Below, piece after piece: positions 32,063-40,120 of a stretch of 53,860 nt of DNA. Within the stretch, counting starts at the first letter, position 1. Every line of letters starts with the position of its first letter. A model generated the notes under the pieces. It was not told the DNA's origin. It saw only the letters and a program-made list of their open reading frames with translations, and searched no databases. The DNA is from Geobacteraceae bacterium (GTDB taxonomy: Bacteria; Desulfobacterota; Desulfuromonadia; Geobacterales; Pseudopelobacteraceae): the NCBI GenBank assembly GCA_025355325.1, contig JANXZX010000143.1:1-53860 (forward strand), given 5' to 3'. The position numbers were made by a program, and so were the translations under genes.

Positions 32063-32850
32063 TTGCACTACTTTTTTTAATAGCCGTTCCCGCCTGGGGC
32101 AGTCAGCTCTGCGTTACGTGCCATTCAGCTCATTATGTTGGACGAGGAAGTTGCATCGACTGTCACAGGGGCAATCCGGATTCTGAACGAAAAAATATAG
32201 CCCATGAGAGGATACGTGCCGGTAAATATGTCCGTTTCACTCTCGGAGAAGCCGCGTTGATGAAGGAGGGACAGCGCGTGATCGATCTGCTTGCCTGTCG
32301 GCGCTGTCATAGTAGTGCCGGTCGTGGCAACAGCCTGACAACGAACCTTGACGGTGCGGCACTACGGAAAACTCCCAAGGAACTGGTTCAGTCGATACGG
32401 AATCCCGCAACGAATATGCCTGATTTTGCCCTGACTGAAGAGCAGATGACTGTATTGATAAATGCCATTTATTCAGGTTCGCTGGCACGGAAGCCGGATC
32501 AGATTGCGCCGGTTAAAGTTCATTTTAATTCGGCTGGCAGAAAGGATCCGGATATTTTTTCCACAAAGTGCGGCAGCTGTCATCGAATTATCAGTGCCCG
32601 TCTTGGTGCCGTCGGTACTGGTGATATCGGCCCTAACCTGTCCGGACTATTTTCTGGATTTTATCCAAAGACATTCAGGAATGATGAAGTCTGGACTACC
32701 AAAAATCTGGATACGTGGCTGAAAAATCCGCGAGTGATCCGACCGTGGGCGAGAATGCAGCCGGTATTGCTGAACGAAATTGAAACAAGAGAAATTGAGT
32801 CTGTTATTGGTTCAGTTTCCAATAACAGTGCATCGAAGGAGGGGCGCTGA
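32044..32850 (+). CDS. tetraheme c-type cytochrome
   Basis: A 268-residue secreted cytochrome with a short signal peptide (to about residue 19, PAWGS). It uses a TTG start four bases after GGGGGG, overlapping subunit IV; no in-frame ATG would leave a usable signal sequence. Heme sites are CVTCH and CIDCH (N-terminal, closely spaced), CRRCH (about 85) and CGSCH (about 178). The last two sit in cytochrome-c-like domains with candidate Met ligands (TNMPDF, RMQPVL). It is the last gene of the block, likely the electron exit of the Rieske/cytochrome b complex. It converges with the HD-GYP gene with one base between stops. Confidence 0.85.
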   Translation: MVSRVLIALLFLIAVPAWGSQLCVTCHSAHYVGRGSCIDCHRGNPDSERKNIAHERIRAGKYVRFTLGEAALMKEGQRVIDLLACRRCHSSAGRGNSLTTNLDGAALRKTPKELVQSIRNPATNMPDFALTEEQMTVLINAIYSGSLARKPDQIAPVKVHFNSAGRKDPDIFSTKCGSCHRIISARLGAVGTGDIGPNLSGLFSGFYPKTFRNDEVWTTKNLDTWLKNPRVIRPWARMQPVLLNEIETREIESVIGSVSNNSASKEGR

Positions 32851-32851
32851 T

Positions 32852-34090
32852 TTAAATGTGCCCATCATTTTCATCCGGATCCAGTTGGCCATGCTCTGAA
32901 TCGGACGTTTTTTGAGATTCGCGGGGAGCGGGTTGAGGTGGTGGCGTGACGTCACTACGTGATGCTATGATTACCCGCTTAAGTATATTCAAAAAATTGC
33001 GGGTCAGGAGTGGATGAAATTCAGTGCCGGACTTATGACGCATCATGAGAACAACGGTTTTTAAATCCAAAGGCTTGCGGTAGGAACGCCGGGTGCGCAT
33101 GGCATCAAAAAAATCGGAGATCATCGTCATCTGGCTGGACAGGTTGGGTTGCCATCCTTGCGGGGCGTGAGGGTAACCGGAAAGGTCATATCTCATATGG
33201 TGTTCGTAGGCTGTTATGACGGCTAATCGCGGTATTCCGGGGGTTTCCAGGAGCTGACGGGCGCCGTTTGCCGGATGTTCCCGCATGAGATCAAATTCCT
33301 GGTCCGTCAGCGGTTTTGTCGTGGTGAGGATTTCTTCAGGCAGTGAAAGTTTACCGATGTCGTGAAGCATTGCGGCGATTCCGATGTCATGCAACAACTT
33401 TCCCTCAATGCCGAGCTCCATTGACTGTACCAGATTAAGGATGCAGACATTTGCAGCATGGGTGAAATCGTACAGCTCACTGCTGCGGAGTGCCGCCATG
33501 ACAAGCCGTGTTTCTCCCTCCTGATGGATTGTATCGATAAAGGCCGAAACTATCTCGCCAAGACCATGTATTTTAAGCTTCTTCCTGTTTTTGAGCAGTT
33601 CATAGATTTCTGTAAAGCGGGCCAGTTCTTCGGCTGGAAGCTCTTCGAACGAAATCTGTTTCGGATTGTCTGAAGAGTTGCCTTCATCACTCTGAGGGAG
33701 ATCAACCTGGCCAAGTCGCAGGTGTTCGCTTGATTCAATTGTTTTTTCACTGTGGATCTGGCTGGCAAATGCGCTGATAAACGTAGTGAGTTCTTCAAGG
33801 GTCAGCCCTGAAATTAATTTTATATGACCTATTCTGTTGGAATCGAGTGTGTCGGCAAAATGGTTCAGAAAGAGGCTGTCGATCGGCGGTTCGCCATTAA
33901 TTACCAGCTCGCCTTCGACTACTACCAGTGATATCTCGGGTAATTCGTCCAGGGCGGTGAGAATGCCTCTGTAGGCTGATTCGGCGAGCCGCGCCACCTG
34001 TGGATGCCCCATTCCGTAAAGCGAGGCGTTGGTGATTGCTGCGAGCAGCAGTCGCAGAGATTCATGTATAACGTTGACTTCAAAGCTCAT
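32852..34090 (-). CDS. HD-GYP-type phosphodiesterase with N-terminal sensory domain
   Basis: A 412-residue cytosolic protein. Residues 10-110 form a domain shared with the HEAT-repeat protein upstream (YGMGHPQVARLAE, then GLTLEELTTF). The HD-GYP region spans about 205-375 with His211, HDIGK (243-247), His272 (HPANG), His297-His298 and DLSGYP (302-307). These are the metal and signature residues of cyclic di-GMP phosphodiesterases; the usual 'R-D-G-x-GYP' reads R-Y-D-L-S-GYP here. A disordered charged tail follows residue 385. The start overlaps the HEAT gene by 11 bases. Confidence 0.85.
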   Translation of the reverse strand: MSFEVNVIHESLRLLLAAITNASLYGMGHPQVARLAESAYRGILTALDELPEISLVVVEGELVINGEPPIDSLFLNHFADTLDSNRIGHIKLISGLTLEELTTFISAFASQIHSEKTIESSEHLRLGQVDLPQSDEGNSSDNPKQISFEELPAEELARFTEIYELLKNRKKLKIHGLGEIVSAFIDTIHQEGETRLVMAALRSSELYDFTHAANVCILNLVQSMELGIEGKLLHDIGIAAMLHDIGKLSLPEEILTTTKPLTDQEFDLMREHPANGARQLLETPGIPRLAVITAYEHHMRYDLSGYPHAPQGWQPNLSSQMTMISDFFDAMRTRRSYRKPLDLKTVVLMMRHKSGTEFHPLLTRNFLNILKRVIIASRSDVTPPPQPAPRESQKTSDSEHGQLDPDENDGHI

Positions 34091-36224
34091 TTTTCTTCAT
34101 CCTGATGGAGCGCAGAGTTTCGTTAATATGAAGTGCCACTTCATCATGACCGCCGGAACGTGCCATTAAAATCGGCAGCACAGCTTCCGGAGGGTACGAT
34201 TCAAGGGAGCGGACCACATCAATCTTCAGTTTTGTCAAGGCTTTGGAGCGGAGTAAATTTGATGAGTCCAGAACCTTTATCAGCACTGGAAGAGCTTCAA
34301 TCCTCCCCATTTCCTTAAGCGTGGCGATCACGGCACTTTTGAATTCCACGTCAAGTTGTAACAAGCCGCTTTTAGAGATAATTGCCAAAAGCTGATTGAA
34401 TACCTCCGGGGTGTGGTGTTTTTTTGCCGCGTTGATTGCAGTTAGTTTTGTCTCGCTATTGATGCTTCCCAGATCACGAAGTAATTGCCGTTCGGCAACC
34501 GGGTCGCCATAGTGGAGCAGGCAGAGCAGAGCATCCTGCCGTACTTTGATGTTTTGGTGTTTGAGAAGAGGACGAAGGTGTGGCGCCAGACCGGGATCAT
34601 CAAATGATTGCAGCATGATCAGAAGGTTGCGCAGAAAGTACCAACGGTGGTCTTTTATGCGTGACAGGACTGGCTGTTTGGCAGCCGGTCCGAACTCCTG
34701 AATGCGCTCCATAATGAAACGCCGCAGCGACATATTTTCTTCGGTTGCCAACTTATCGAGGAGCGGTTCGATGAAAGGTATGCCGATCTCTTCGATCAGC
34801 ATATGTATGTCATAATAGCGGCTTTTGCCCCAGATAGTGAGACCGTTGAGGATTTCCTCCAGAAAATTGCGCTGTGTGAATCGATCTGCCAGCATTGACC
34901 TGAAAACAGCAGGAAGGGTGGGGTCAGATGCTTGTCCGATTATTTTATGAAGCTGGTGGTAGTCGCCGGTTTGCAGAAGAAAACTGCACATTTCAGCCAG
35001 ATTTTCAGCAAGATTCTCTGAAGCTGACAGGTCGTTTCCGGTGGCGGCAAGGCGTAAAATTATCTGACCAATTTGGTTTTCCACCAACTGTGCGTCCAGA
35101 CTGTTTTTCAAAATTGCAAGTTCTGACGGGTCAAAACCGGGCTGGTTTCCAGATAGTTCTGTAGGCTGAGGAGTGTGCTGAGAATCGGATGCCAGGTGCT
35201 CCTCAATGCAATGTTCGCTGAAAATGAGGCGCATTTTTGCCTCATACGGGTCTTGCGGTGGGATGTCCCTGTGGGAGGTGCCGGAACTGTTTGCCAGCTT
35301 CTCCAAAAGCTGTATAAGCGGAGCCGGGACATCATCGTCGCTGCGCTTGAGCTCCTCAAGGGTTTCAAGCGCCTTCTGAGGGAGCATGCAGCTGACTATT
35401 TCCTCGGCTGCGGTATTTCCCTCTATGGTACGGATATCAAATGATGCCGAGAGAAAATGGCGTCGAAGTTCGGGGTTCAGGTGTGCCGCAAAAAGTGCGA
35501 TCTGTTTGTAGGGGAGCCTTTTAAGTTGGGATCCTTCCTGTCGTTTTTCTTCCAGTTGCAGCATGTCGGAAAAGTCTTCGATAAAGCTCGTTCCAACTTC
35601 CTGATACCGTTTGTTGAGTATATCGGCAACCGACTCAGGATCAAAGCCGCTGTCACCGAACAGACCGTTTCCGAGGGTACCGTTTACCAATCCATGGGCA
35701 AATCGCTCCCAGAGGCCTTTAATTGTATTGCCGTCATAACGGATATCCCCCTCTATGCCACTAAAGAGGTCATAACGGATTGCTTGGATCCCCAGGGAGG
35801 ATAGATGTGCTTTTTCCCACAGAGCTTCTATACCGCCCTGCTCAGCGATTTCTTCACGTTTAAGTACTAATATTGAGTTGAATGCCTTGAGTTCTTTGAC
35901 GGTCAGGCCTTGTCGCATTGCCAGTGCGCCGATGCCGTGTTCGAACAGGATACCGGCAAAATCGCGAAAAACCAGGTTGTTCCTGTCGAGGAAGTTGTTC
36001 TCTGCTATCAGTGCGTCTTTAGCCACGGCGATGATTATTTCGCCGACGTTTCCAAGGAGTTGTTCATAGCGGGTAATGACTTTGTTCAATGAGGTAGTAA
36101 CAACAGGATGCCCCATCGGGTAGGCTTTGAAAAACCGATGCGAAGTATTTAACTCGATTATCAGCGAGGCAAGCAGGCCGGTATCAACACCGTCAAGCGG
36201 TATTTCAGGAGATACATTCTGCAT
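34080..36224 (-). CDS. HEAT-repeat protein with shared N-terminal domain
   Basis: A 714-residue protein without signal peptide or membrane segment. Residues about 15-120 (FFKAYPMGHPVVTTSLNK ... GLTVKELKAF) match the N-terminal domain of the HD-GYP protein it is coupled to. The C-terminal part (about 470-710) is a helical HEAT/armadillo-like repeat array (for example LAPHLRPLLKHQNIKVRQDA and ALPVLIKVLDSSNLLRSKA). It likely acts as a scaffold or sensor for the phosphodiesterase. The coupled order HEAT then HD-GYP, with an 11-base overlap, supports joint function. Confidence 0.8.
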   Translation of the reverse strand: MQNVSPEIPLDGVDTGLLASLIIELNTSHRFFKAYPMGHPVVTTSLNKVITRYEQLLGNVGEIIIAVAKDALIAENNFLDRNNLVFRDFAGILFEHGIGALAMRQGLTVKELKAFNSILVLKREEIAEQGGIEALWEKAHLSSLGIQAIRYDLFSGIEGDIRYDGNTIKGLWERFAHGLVNGTLGNGLFGDSGFDPESVADILNKRYQEVGTSFIEDFSDMLQLEEKRQEGSQLKRLPYKQIALFAAHLNPELRRHFLSASFDIRTIEGNTAAEEIVSCMLPQKALETLEELKRSDDDVPAPLIQLLEKLANSSGTSHRDIPPQDPYEAKMRLIFSEHCIEEHLASDSQHTPQPTELSGNQPGFDPSELAILKNSLDAQLVENQIGQIILRLAATGNDLSASENLAENLAEMCSFLLQTGDYHQLHKIIGQASDPTLPAVFRSMLADRFTQRNFLEEILNGLTIWGKSRYYDIHMLIEEIGIPFIEPLLDKLATEENMSLRRFIMERIQEFGPAAKQPVLSRIKDHRWYFLRNLLIMLQSFDDPGLAPHLRPLLKHQNIKVRQDALLCLLHYGDPVAERQLLRDLGSINSETKLTAINAAKKHHTPEVFNQLLAIISKSGLLQLDVEFKSAVIATLKEMGRIEALPVLIKVLDSSNLLRSKALTKLKIDVVRSLESYPPEAVLPILMARSGGHDEVALHINETLRSIRMKKNEL

Positions 36225-36281
36225 AATGATCTATACTCCATATACGGACTTTTTCTGTATCGTACCGAGTTGATATATCCG

Positions 36282-36335
36282 CTACGCTGTGGGAGCCATA
36301 CCGGTTGTCACTCCGCTTTCTGCGACGAGTTTCAT
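36282..36335 (-). other. possible 17-codon leader ORF upstream of the HEAT gene
   Basis: On the minus strand an ATG at 36333-36335 opens a 17-residue frame (MKLVAESGVTTGMAPTA). It ends 57 bases before the HEAT gene start. A candidate promoter lies just upstream: TTGACA (36363-36368), a 17-base spacer and TAGGGT (36340-36345). No family is recognised; it may be chance. Confidence 0.25.
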
Positions 36336-36381
36336 TAACACCCTAGCAACGACCGTTGCGTATGTCAAGATTGCAGGAATA

Positions 36382-36402
36382 TTGAATAATATACTTATTC
36401 AA
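36382..36402. promoter_or_regulatory. palindrome TTGAATAA-N5-TTATTCAA
   Basis: A perfect 8-bp inverted repeat with a five-base centre lies 93 bases upstream of the Spy-like gene and beyond the divergent HEAT promoter candidate. The layout is that of a dimeric repressor or activator site. Confidence 0.4.
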
Positions 36403-36494
36403 GTTACATCCGAAATTGACCGTAGAATTCGAATGAATGTTAGTGTAATGTGTTAACAGATGCAGAAAGCTGAATATAATAAAGCGGAGGTAGT

Positions 36495-36899
36495 ATGATG
36501 AGAAGGGTGTACGTAGCGGTAGTTGCTCTAAGCTTGGCAGTGTCACTGTTCAGTATGGCTAATGCCGGTATGGGAGGCGGATGTGGAAATTGTGATCAGC
36601 AGGGTACTTCTTCAGATCCATATCGGAAGTTTCAGGCAGCCACCATTGATTTGCGTCAGGAAATGATGACGAAACGTTTTGAGGTGCAGCGTGAAAATCT
36701 GAAGGCTTCCCCGGATAAGGCTAAAGTTGCTGCGCTGCAAGCGGAAATAAAGGTGCTTCAATCAAAAATCATGGATATTCGCAGCCAGAGCGGCCTGCCA
36801 GTTGACAAGTGTGATGGTGAATGCGGCCCGAAAATGAACGGCGGCTGCAACAAGGCGATGGGAGGGTGCAATAAAGGCCCATGCGGCGCTCAGAAGTAA
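36495..36899 (+). CDS. Cys-rich Spy/ZraP-like periplasmic protein
   Basis: A 134-residue exported protein (signal peptide to about residue 24, ANAGM). A helical central part (about 40-100, FQAATIDLRQEMMTKRFEVQ ... LQAEIKVLQSKI) resembles the Spy/CpxP/ZraP group, periplasmic chaperones that respond to metal or envelope stress. Both ends carry Cys clusters: Cys30/Cys33, and Cys106, 110, 118, 125 and 130 in a Gly-rich tail, suggesting metal binding. GGAGG precedes the ATG. An intrinsic terminator follows, so it is a single-gene unit. Confidence 0.75.
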   Translation: MMRRVYVAVVALSLAVSLFSMANAGMGGGCGNCDQQGTSSDPYRKFQAATIDLRQEMMTKRFEVQRENLKASPDKAKVAALQAEIKVLQSKIMDIRSQSGLPVDKCDGECGPKMNGGCNKAMGGCNKGPCGAQK

Positions 36900-36954
36900 G
36901 TTTTTAGGCGATTTGAATACGAGCTCCTCGTCTCTTTAAAGTAACTTTTTCAGT

Positions 36955-36988
36955 CCCCCCACCATCTATTGGTGGGGGGATTTTTTTT
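36955..36988 (+). terminator. rho-independent terminator
   Basis: CCCCCCACC (36955-36963) pairs perfectly with GGTGGGGGG (36971-36979) over a seven-base loop, followed by A and eight T. It ends the Spy-like transcript. Confidence 0.92.
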
Positions 36989-37330
36989 ATTTCTGTGATT
37001 CATTTACTGAGTTGGTAATTAATGCCGGTCATTTAACAATACTTAACGTTATATGACTGAATTCCAGTGATATAAAATATAAAATAATGTGCAATATATA
37101 ATAATACTCAGTAAGTTTTTGTGAAATTACCATTGTCCTGCCAAACATTGTTTATCGATAGCCCACTGTATTACGGTGTATTCGTGGATACACCACTCGT
37201 TGTAATCTCTGCTATAAGAGCATTCTGTAAAACATTACTGTAGATTATAAATTAAATAGTGAAAATCTTATGCCGTTGTGGTATTAGAAGGTATGTATAT
37301 AATTAATTTTAAATCACCGCATAAAATTAA
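36989..37330. other. AT-rich non-coding region
   Basis: About 340 bases of AT-rich DNA lie between the terminator and the sigma-54-like promoter of the receiver gene. It could hold enhancer sites for a sigma-54 activator. I see no gene, RNA motif or strong repeat. Confidence 0.4.
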
Positions 37331-37347
37331 TTGGCATGTTCTTTGTA
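37331..37347 (+). promoter_or_regulatory. sigma-54-type promoter for the receiver gene
   Basis: TTGGCATG-N4-TTGTA with GG at 37333-37334 and the -12 GT at 37345-37346 keeps the invariant ten-base spacing. It deviates from consensus in the -12 C. It lies 106 bases before the receiver start codon. Confidence 0.6.
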
Positions 37348-37452
37348 TGTATAAAATCGAACACGGTTAGTTCATAACACCGCGAAAAGCGGGACATTAA
37401 AATATACGTCTTTCATCATGTATTAGGGGCGTATGGAGAGAAAGGCAAAAAA

Positions 37453-37923
37453 ATGACAAATATTCTGATAATTGAGGATGATCCTACGGTAACAGTCATG
37501 TTGGAAACGGCCATTTCAAATAACGGCTATCGTGTCAGATCAACTCGCAACGGGCCCGCAGCGTATAAAGCACTCAAGGATGGGCTCTTTGATCTGGTTA
37601 TTGTTGACATCAACGTGCCGAACTATAACGGTTTTGAGATGATCATGGATATCAACTGCATGAAGCCCCGACCGCAGGTCATCGCCATGACCGCTCTTGC
37701 AGGAAGCCAAGACCGGAAGTACATAACAAAAGTTGCCGACGCCCTTAATGTTTATCGTGTGTACTTCAAGCCGTTCTCTGTTACGGAAATGTTAAAAACG
37801 ATCATGCAGCATGCCGGTGGAAATCAGTTTGCAGAAAAACCGTCGCACGCCTTCGGGGAATTTTTGCCATACGGAGCGGAAAAGGTATGGGAAATGGGAG
37901 AAAGAAAGTATTTGATGAGTTGA
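37453..37923 (+). CDS. single-domain response regulator
   Basis: A 156-residue stand-alone receiver. Acidic pocket residues are in IIEDD (7-10), the phospho-acceptor is Asp52 (LVIVDINVP), the conserved Thr is in AMTAL, and the conserved Lys is in YFKPF (about 115). The ~35-residue tail carries no DNA-binding or enzymatic domain. The ATG follows AGAAAGG. A sigma-54-like promoter lies upstream. It probably relays phosphate within a larger network, perhaps for the neighbouring PAS/GGDEF gene. Confidence 0.85.
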   Translation: MTNILIIEDDPTVTVMLETAISNNGYRVRSTRNGPAAYKALKDGLFDLVIVDINVPNYNGFEMIMDINCMKPRPQVIAMTALAGSQDRKYITKVADALNVYRVYFKPFSVTEMLKTIMQHAGGNQFAEKPSHAFGEFLPYGAEKVWEMGERKYLMS

Positions 37924-38076
37924 TGATATCAATGAGACCGCTTTGTAAAATGCAATGTATGTTGTCCTCTTCTGCGGAATCTTATTTCTATTGAAGAAGA
38001 TATATCGCCATTGTCCCTCAATTAGTCCTATCCCTTATGGGTCGCTATACGTCTTTTCATATTACATGCCATATCA

Positions 38077-38114
38077 AACGCCGTAGAACCAATTACCCAT
38101 GGTTTTACGGCGTT
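38077..38114. terminator. 15-bp hairpin after the receiver gene
   Basis: AACGCCGTAGAACCA (38077-38091) pairs with 38100-38114 with a single G-T wobble over an eight-base loop. No T tract follows. It lies in the 297-bp gap before the PAS/GGDEF gene. Confidence 0.5.
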
Positions 38115-38220
38115 CTAACGGGTGATTGTCCAGTGTTTTGCAAGAATCATGATTTCTAATCATTGCCGGAAAAAGGTCTTAAACTAGTATTTTCCTGTTG
38201 TAATCTGTTGGAGGCATCGC

Positions 38221-39312
38221 ATGGATATTTCAGAAATAAGTTTTGATCTATCGAATAATTCCTCGTCACAGTTATTGTCGAGCCAGTCAGAATATTCCGG
38301 GAAGCAGCCGACCGAGTCTCGTACGGCCTATGCCTCCCCATGCGCGTACAGACGAGCCATTAGCGTTAAAGAGCAACAATTGCATGCCCTTTTGGAAACA
38401 TCGTCGGCAGGAATATTTGTCACTAAATCAAATGTTTGGACAATTGCTTTTGCAAACAGACGGTTTGCTGAATTGTTTGGATGTGTGGCAGATGAGCTTG
38501 GTGGGTGTGATTATATTGATTTTATCCACCCGGATGAAGCCGAACTGTTTATGGATAAAATTCTTTTGTTGGCTTCAGGAGAAATTGAACTGTCGGCATT
38601 TGAGCAACGGTTTATCCGAAATGACGGAACTGACTTTTTTGAATATCTGTCAGTTCATCGACTGGCAAGAAGAGATGGAAGCCTGCATGGGATGATGTTT
38701 ACCGTCTATGATACCAGCGAGATTCGCGAATCAGAAAAACAGTTGAAAAGAATTGAGAGTAACTATTGGGAAATATTTAACGCCACCAACGATGCAATGT
38801 TTGTGCATGACGCATATACCGGGGCTATTGTGGATGCGAATAAAACGGTAGAAAAGATGTACGGCTATATCAGTGCTCACGATTCACTGACCGGCCTGTT
38901 CAATCGATCCTATTTTGAAACGGAGTTTGAACGTATCTCTAAAGGGAGAAATTATCCGATTAGCGTTATAATGGCCGATCTGGATGGGCTGAAGGCGGTG
39001 AATGATACCGGTGGACACGTAGCTGGAGATCTTTTGATTAAAACGGCGGCAGAGGTACTTACCGGAGTTCTTAGGCCCGGTGATCTAGTGGCCCGTGTAG
39101 GTGGAGATGAATTTGTTGTTCTCGTGCCGAATGCTGATGAGGAAATTATTAATGATCTTATGAGCCGTATCCATGCAGCGGGAAGAAATATTGATGTGGA
39201 AGATGTTTCACATAAGGTTCAGTTTTCACTTGGAAGTGCAACGGCTCATTCACCTGAAGAAATCGGCAACATGCTTATCAGAAGCTTCTTCAGCAGAGTA
39301 GTCAACTGGTAA
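38221..39312 (+). CDS. PAS-GGDEF protein with truncated second PAS and frameshifted end
   Basis: A 363-residue regulator. PAS 1 spans about 50-170. A second PAS starts (NYWEIFNATNDAMFVHDAY) but stops at MYGY (about residue 217) and runs directly into SAHDSLTGLFNRSYFE, the start of a GGDEF domain, so roughly 80 PAS residues are missing. The diguanylate cyclase signature VGGDEF (about 297-302) is intact. At its end the frame diverges after IGNML and terminates early, while the +2-related frame from about 39273 reads KLLQQSSQLVSISDRLQDK, a coiled coil continuing into the next frame. It looks like a once longer multidomain gene reduced by deletions; the GGDEF core could still work. Confidence 0.65.
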   Translation: MDISEISFDLSNNSSSQLLSSQSEYSGKQPTESRTAYASPCAYRRAISVKEQQLHALLETSSAGIFVTKSNVWTIAFANRRFAELFGCVADELGGCDYIDFIHPDEAELFMDKILLLASGEIELSAFEQRFIRNDGTDFFEYLSVHRLARRDGSLHGMMFTVYDTSEIRESEKQLKRIESNYWEIFNATNDAMFVHDAYTGAIVDANKTVEKMYGYISAHDSLTGLFNRSYFETEFERISKGRNYPISVIMADLDGLKAVNDTGGHVAGDLLIKTAAEVLTGVLRPGDLVARVGGDEFVVLVPNADEEIINDLMSRIHAAGRNIDVEDVSHKVQFSLGSATAHSPEEIGNMLIRSFFSRVVNW

Positions 39313-39338
39313 GCATCAGCGACAGACTGCAGGATAAA

Positions 39339-39836
39339 ATGTTCAAGTTGCAGGATGAGCTAAAAAACGCACTCATAGATGTACAGAAAACCAGGAAAAT
39401 AGACTTGGAAAATCATCAGACGGATATTGTTGTCGGTTTGGCTCCTGGTCAGGCTGCTCAACGGATTCTTGTTGCTGATGATGTTGATGATAACATGTTG
39501 TTTATAGTCAAACTGCTCAAAATAACAGGTTTTGAAGTGCAAAAAGCTGAAAATGGCAATAAGGCGTTGGAAGTAGCGACAGAATGTTGCCCGGATCTGA
39601 ATCAGCTTGAATCCACAAGTAGACTTTCTCGTCGGCAACTGAAAAATGAATTAACTCAGGATCAGATTGATGAATTACGAAATGCGGTTATCGCTCTTGA
39701 TACTTCTAAAACCATGAGTGTTCTACAAAAGATTGTTTTGTCTAATAGTGCTTGCGGTAATGCTCTTGTTAAACTGGCAGAAAATCTGGATTATGAAGCT
39801 ATTCTATGGCTACTGGATGATGTAAGCAATGAATAG
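39339..39836 (+). pseudogene. truncated receiver domain fragment of a former hybrid kinase
   Basis: A 165-residue frame, probably the 3' remnant of the preceding gene. A coiled-coil segment (1-30) leads into a receiver start (RILVADDVDDNMLFIVKLL, about 42-60) that breaks off at CCPDL, exactly before the phospho-acceptor Asp. It then continues as a helical tail (LTQDQIDELRNAVIALDTSK) typical of the extreme C-terminus of hybrid kinases. The essential Asp and Lys are missing, so phosphotransfer is not possible. No ribosome site is obvious. Confidence 0.6.
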
Positions 39837-40120
39837 GTTAACGTTTAAAATAGACCAAAGCAGATCTGTTTTTGTTGTTCTAAGACTCTCCCCTCACTTG
39901 GTTTGTAGGGCAAGACTTAATTGATAAGTCGTTCTACAAGCAACTCACCTCAACTTCCAAGTCGTATTTGGGTCGCATAAGTTTTTCTGACAGGTAGCAT
40001 TAGTCTCAGATATTCATTGACTCTTCAGGTTATTGGCGTATTTTTGCGCCTTGCCGGGAGGTGCCTGTTTCCGGGGGCGGCACGATTTCCTCGAATAACT
40101 AATTGAAGGATAACCAAAAT

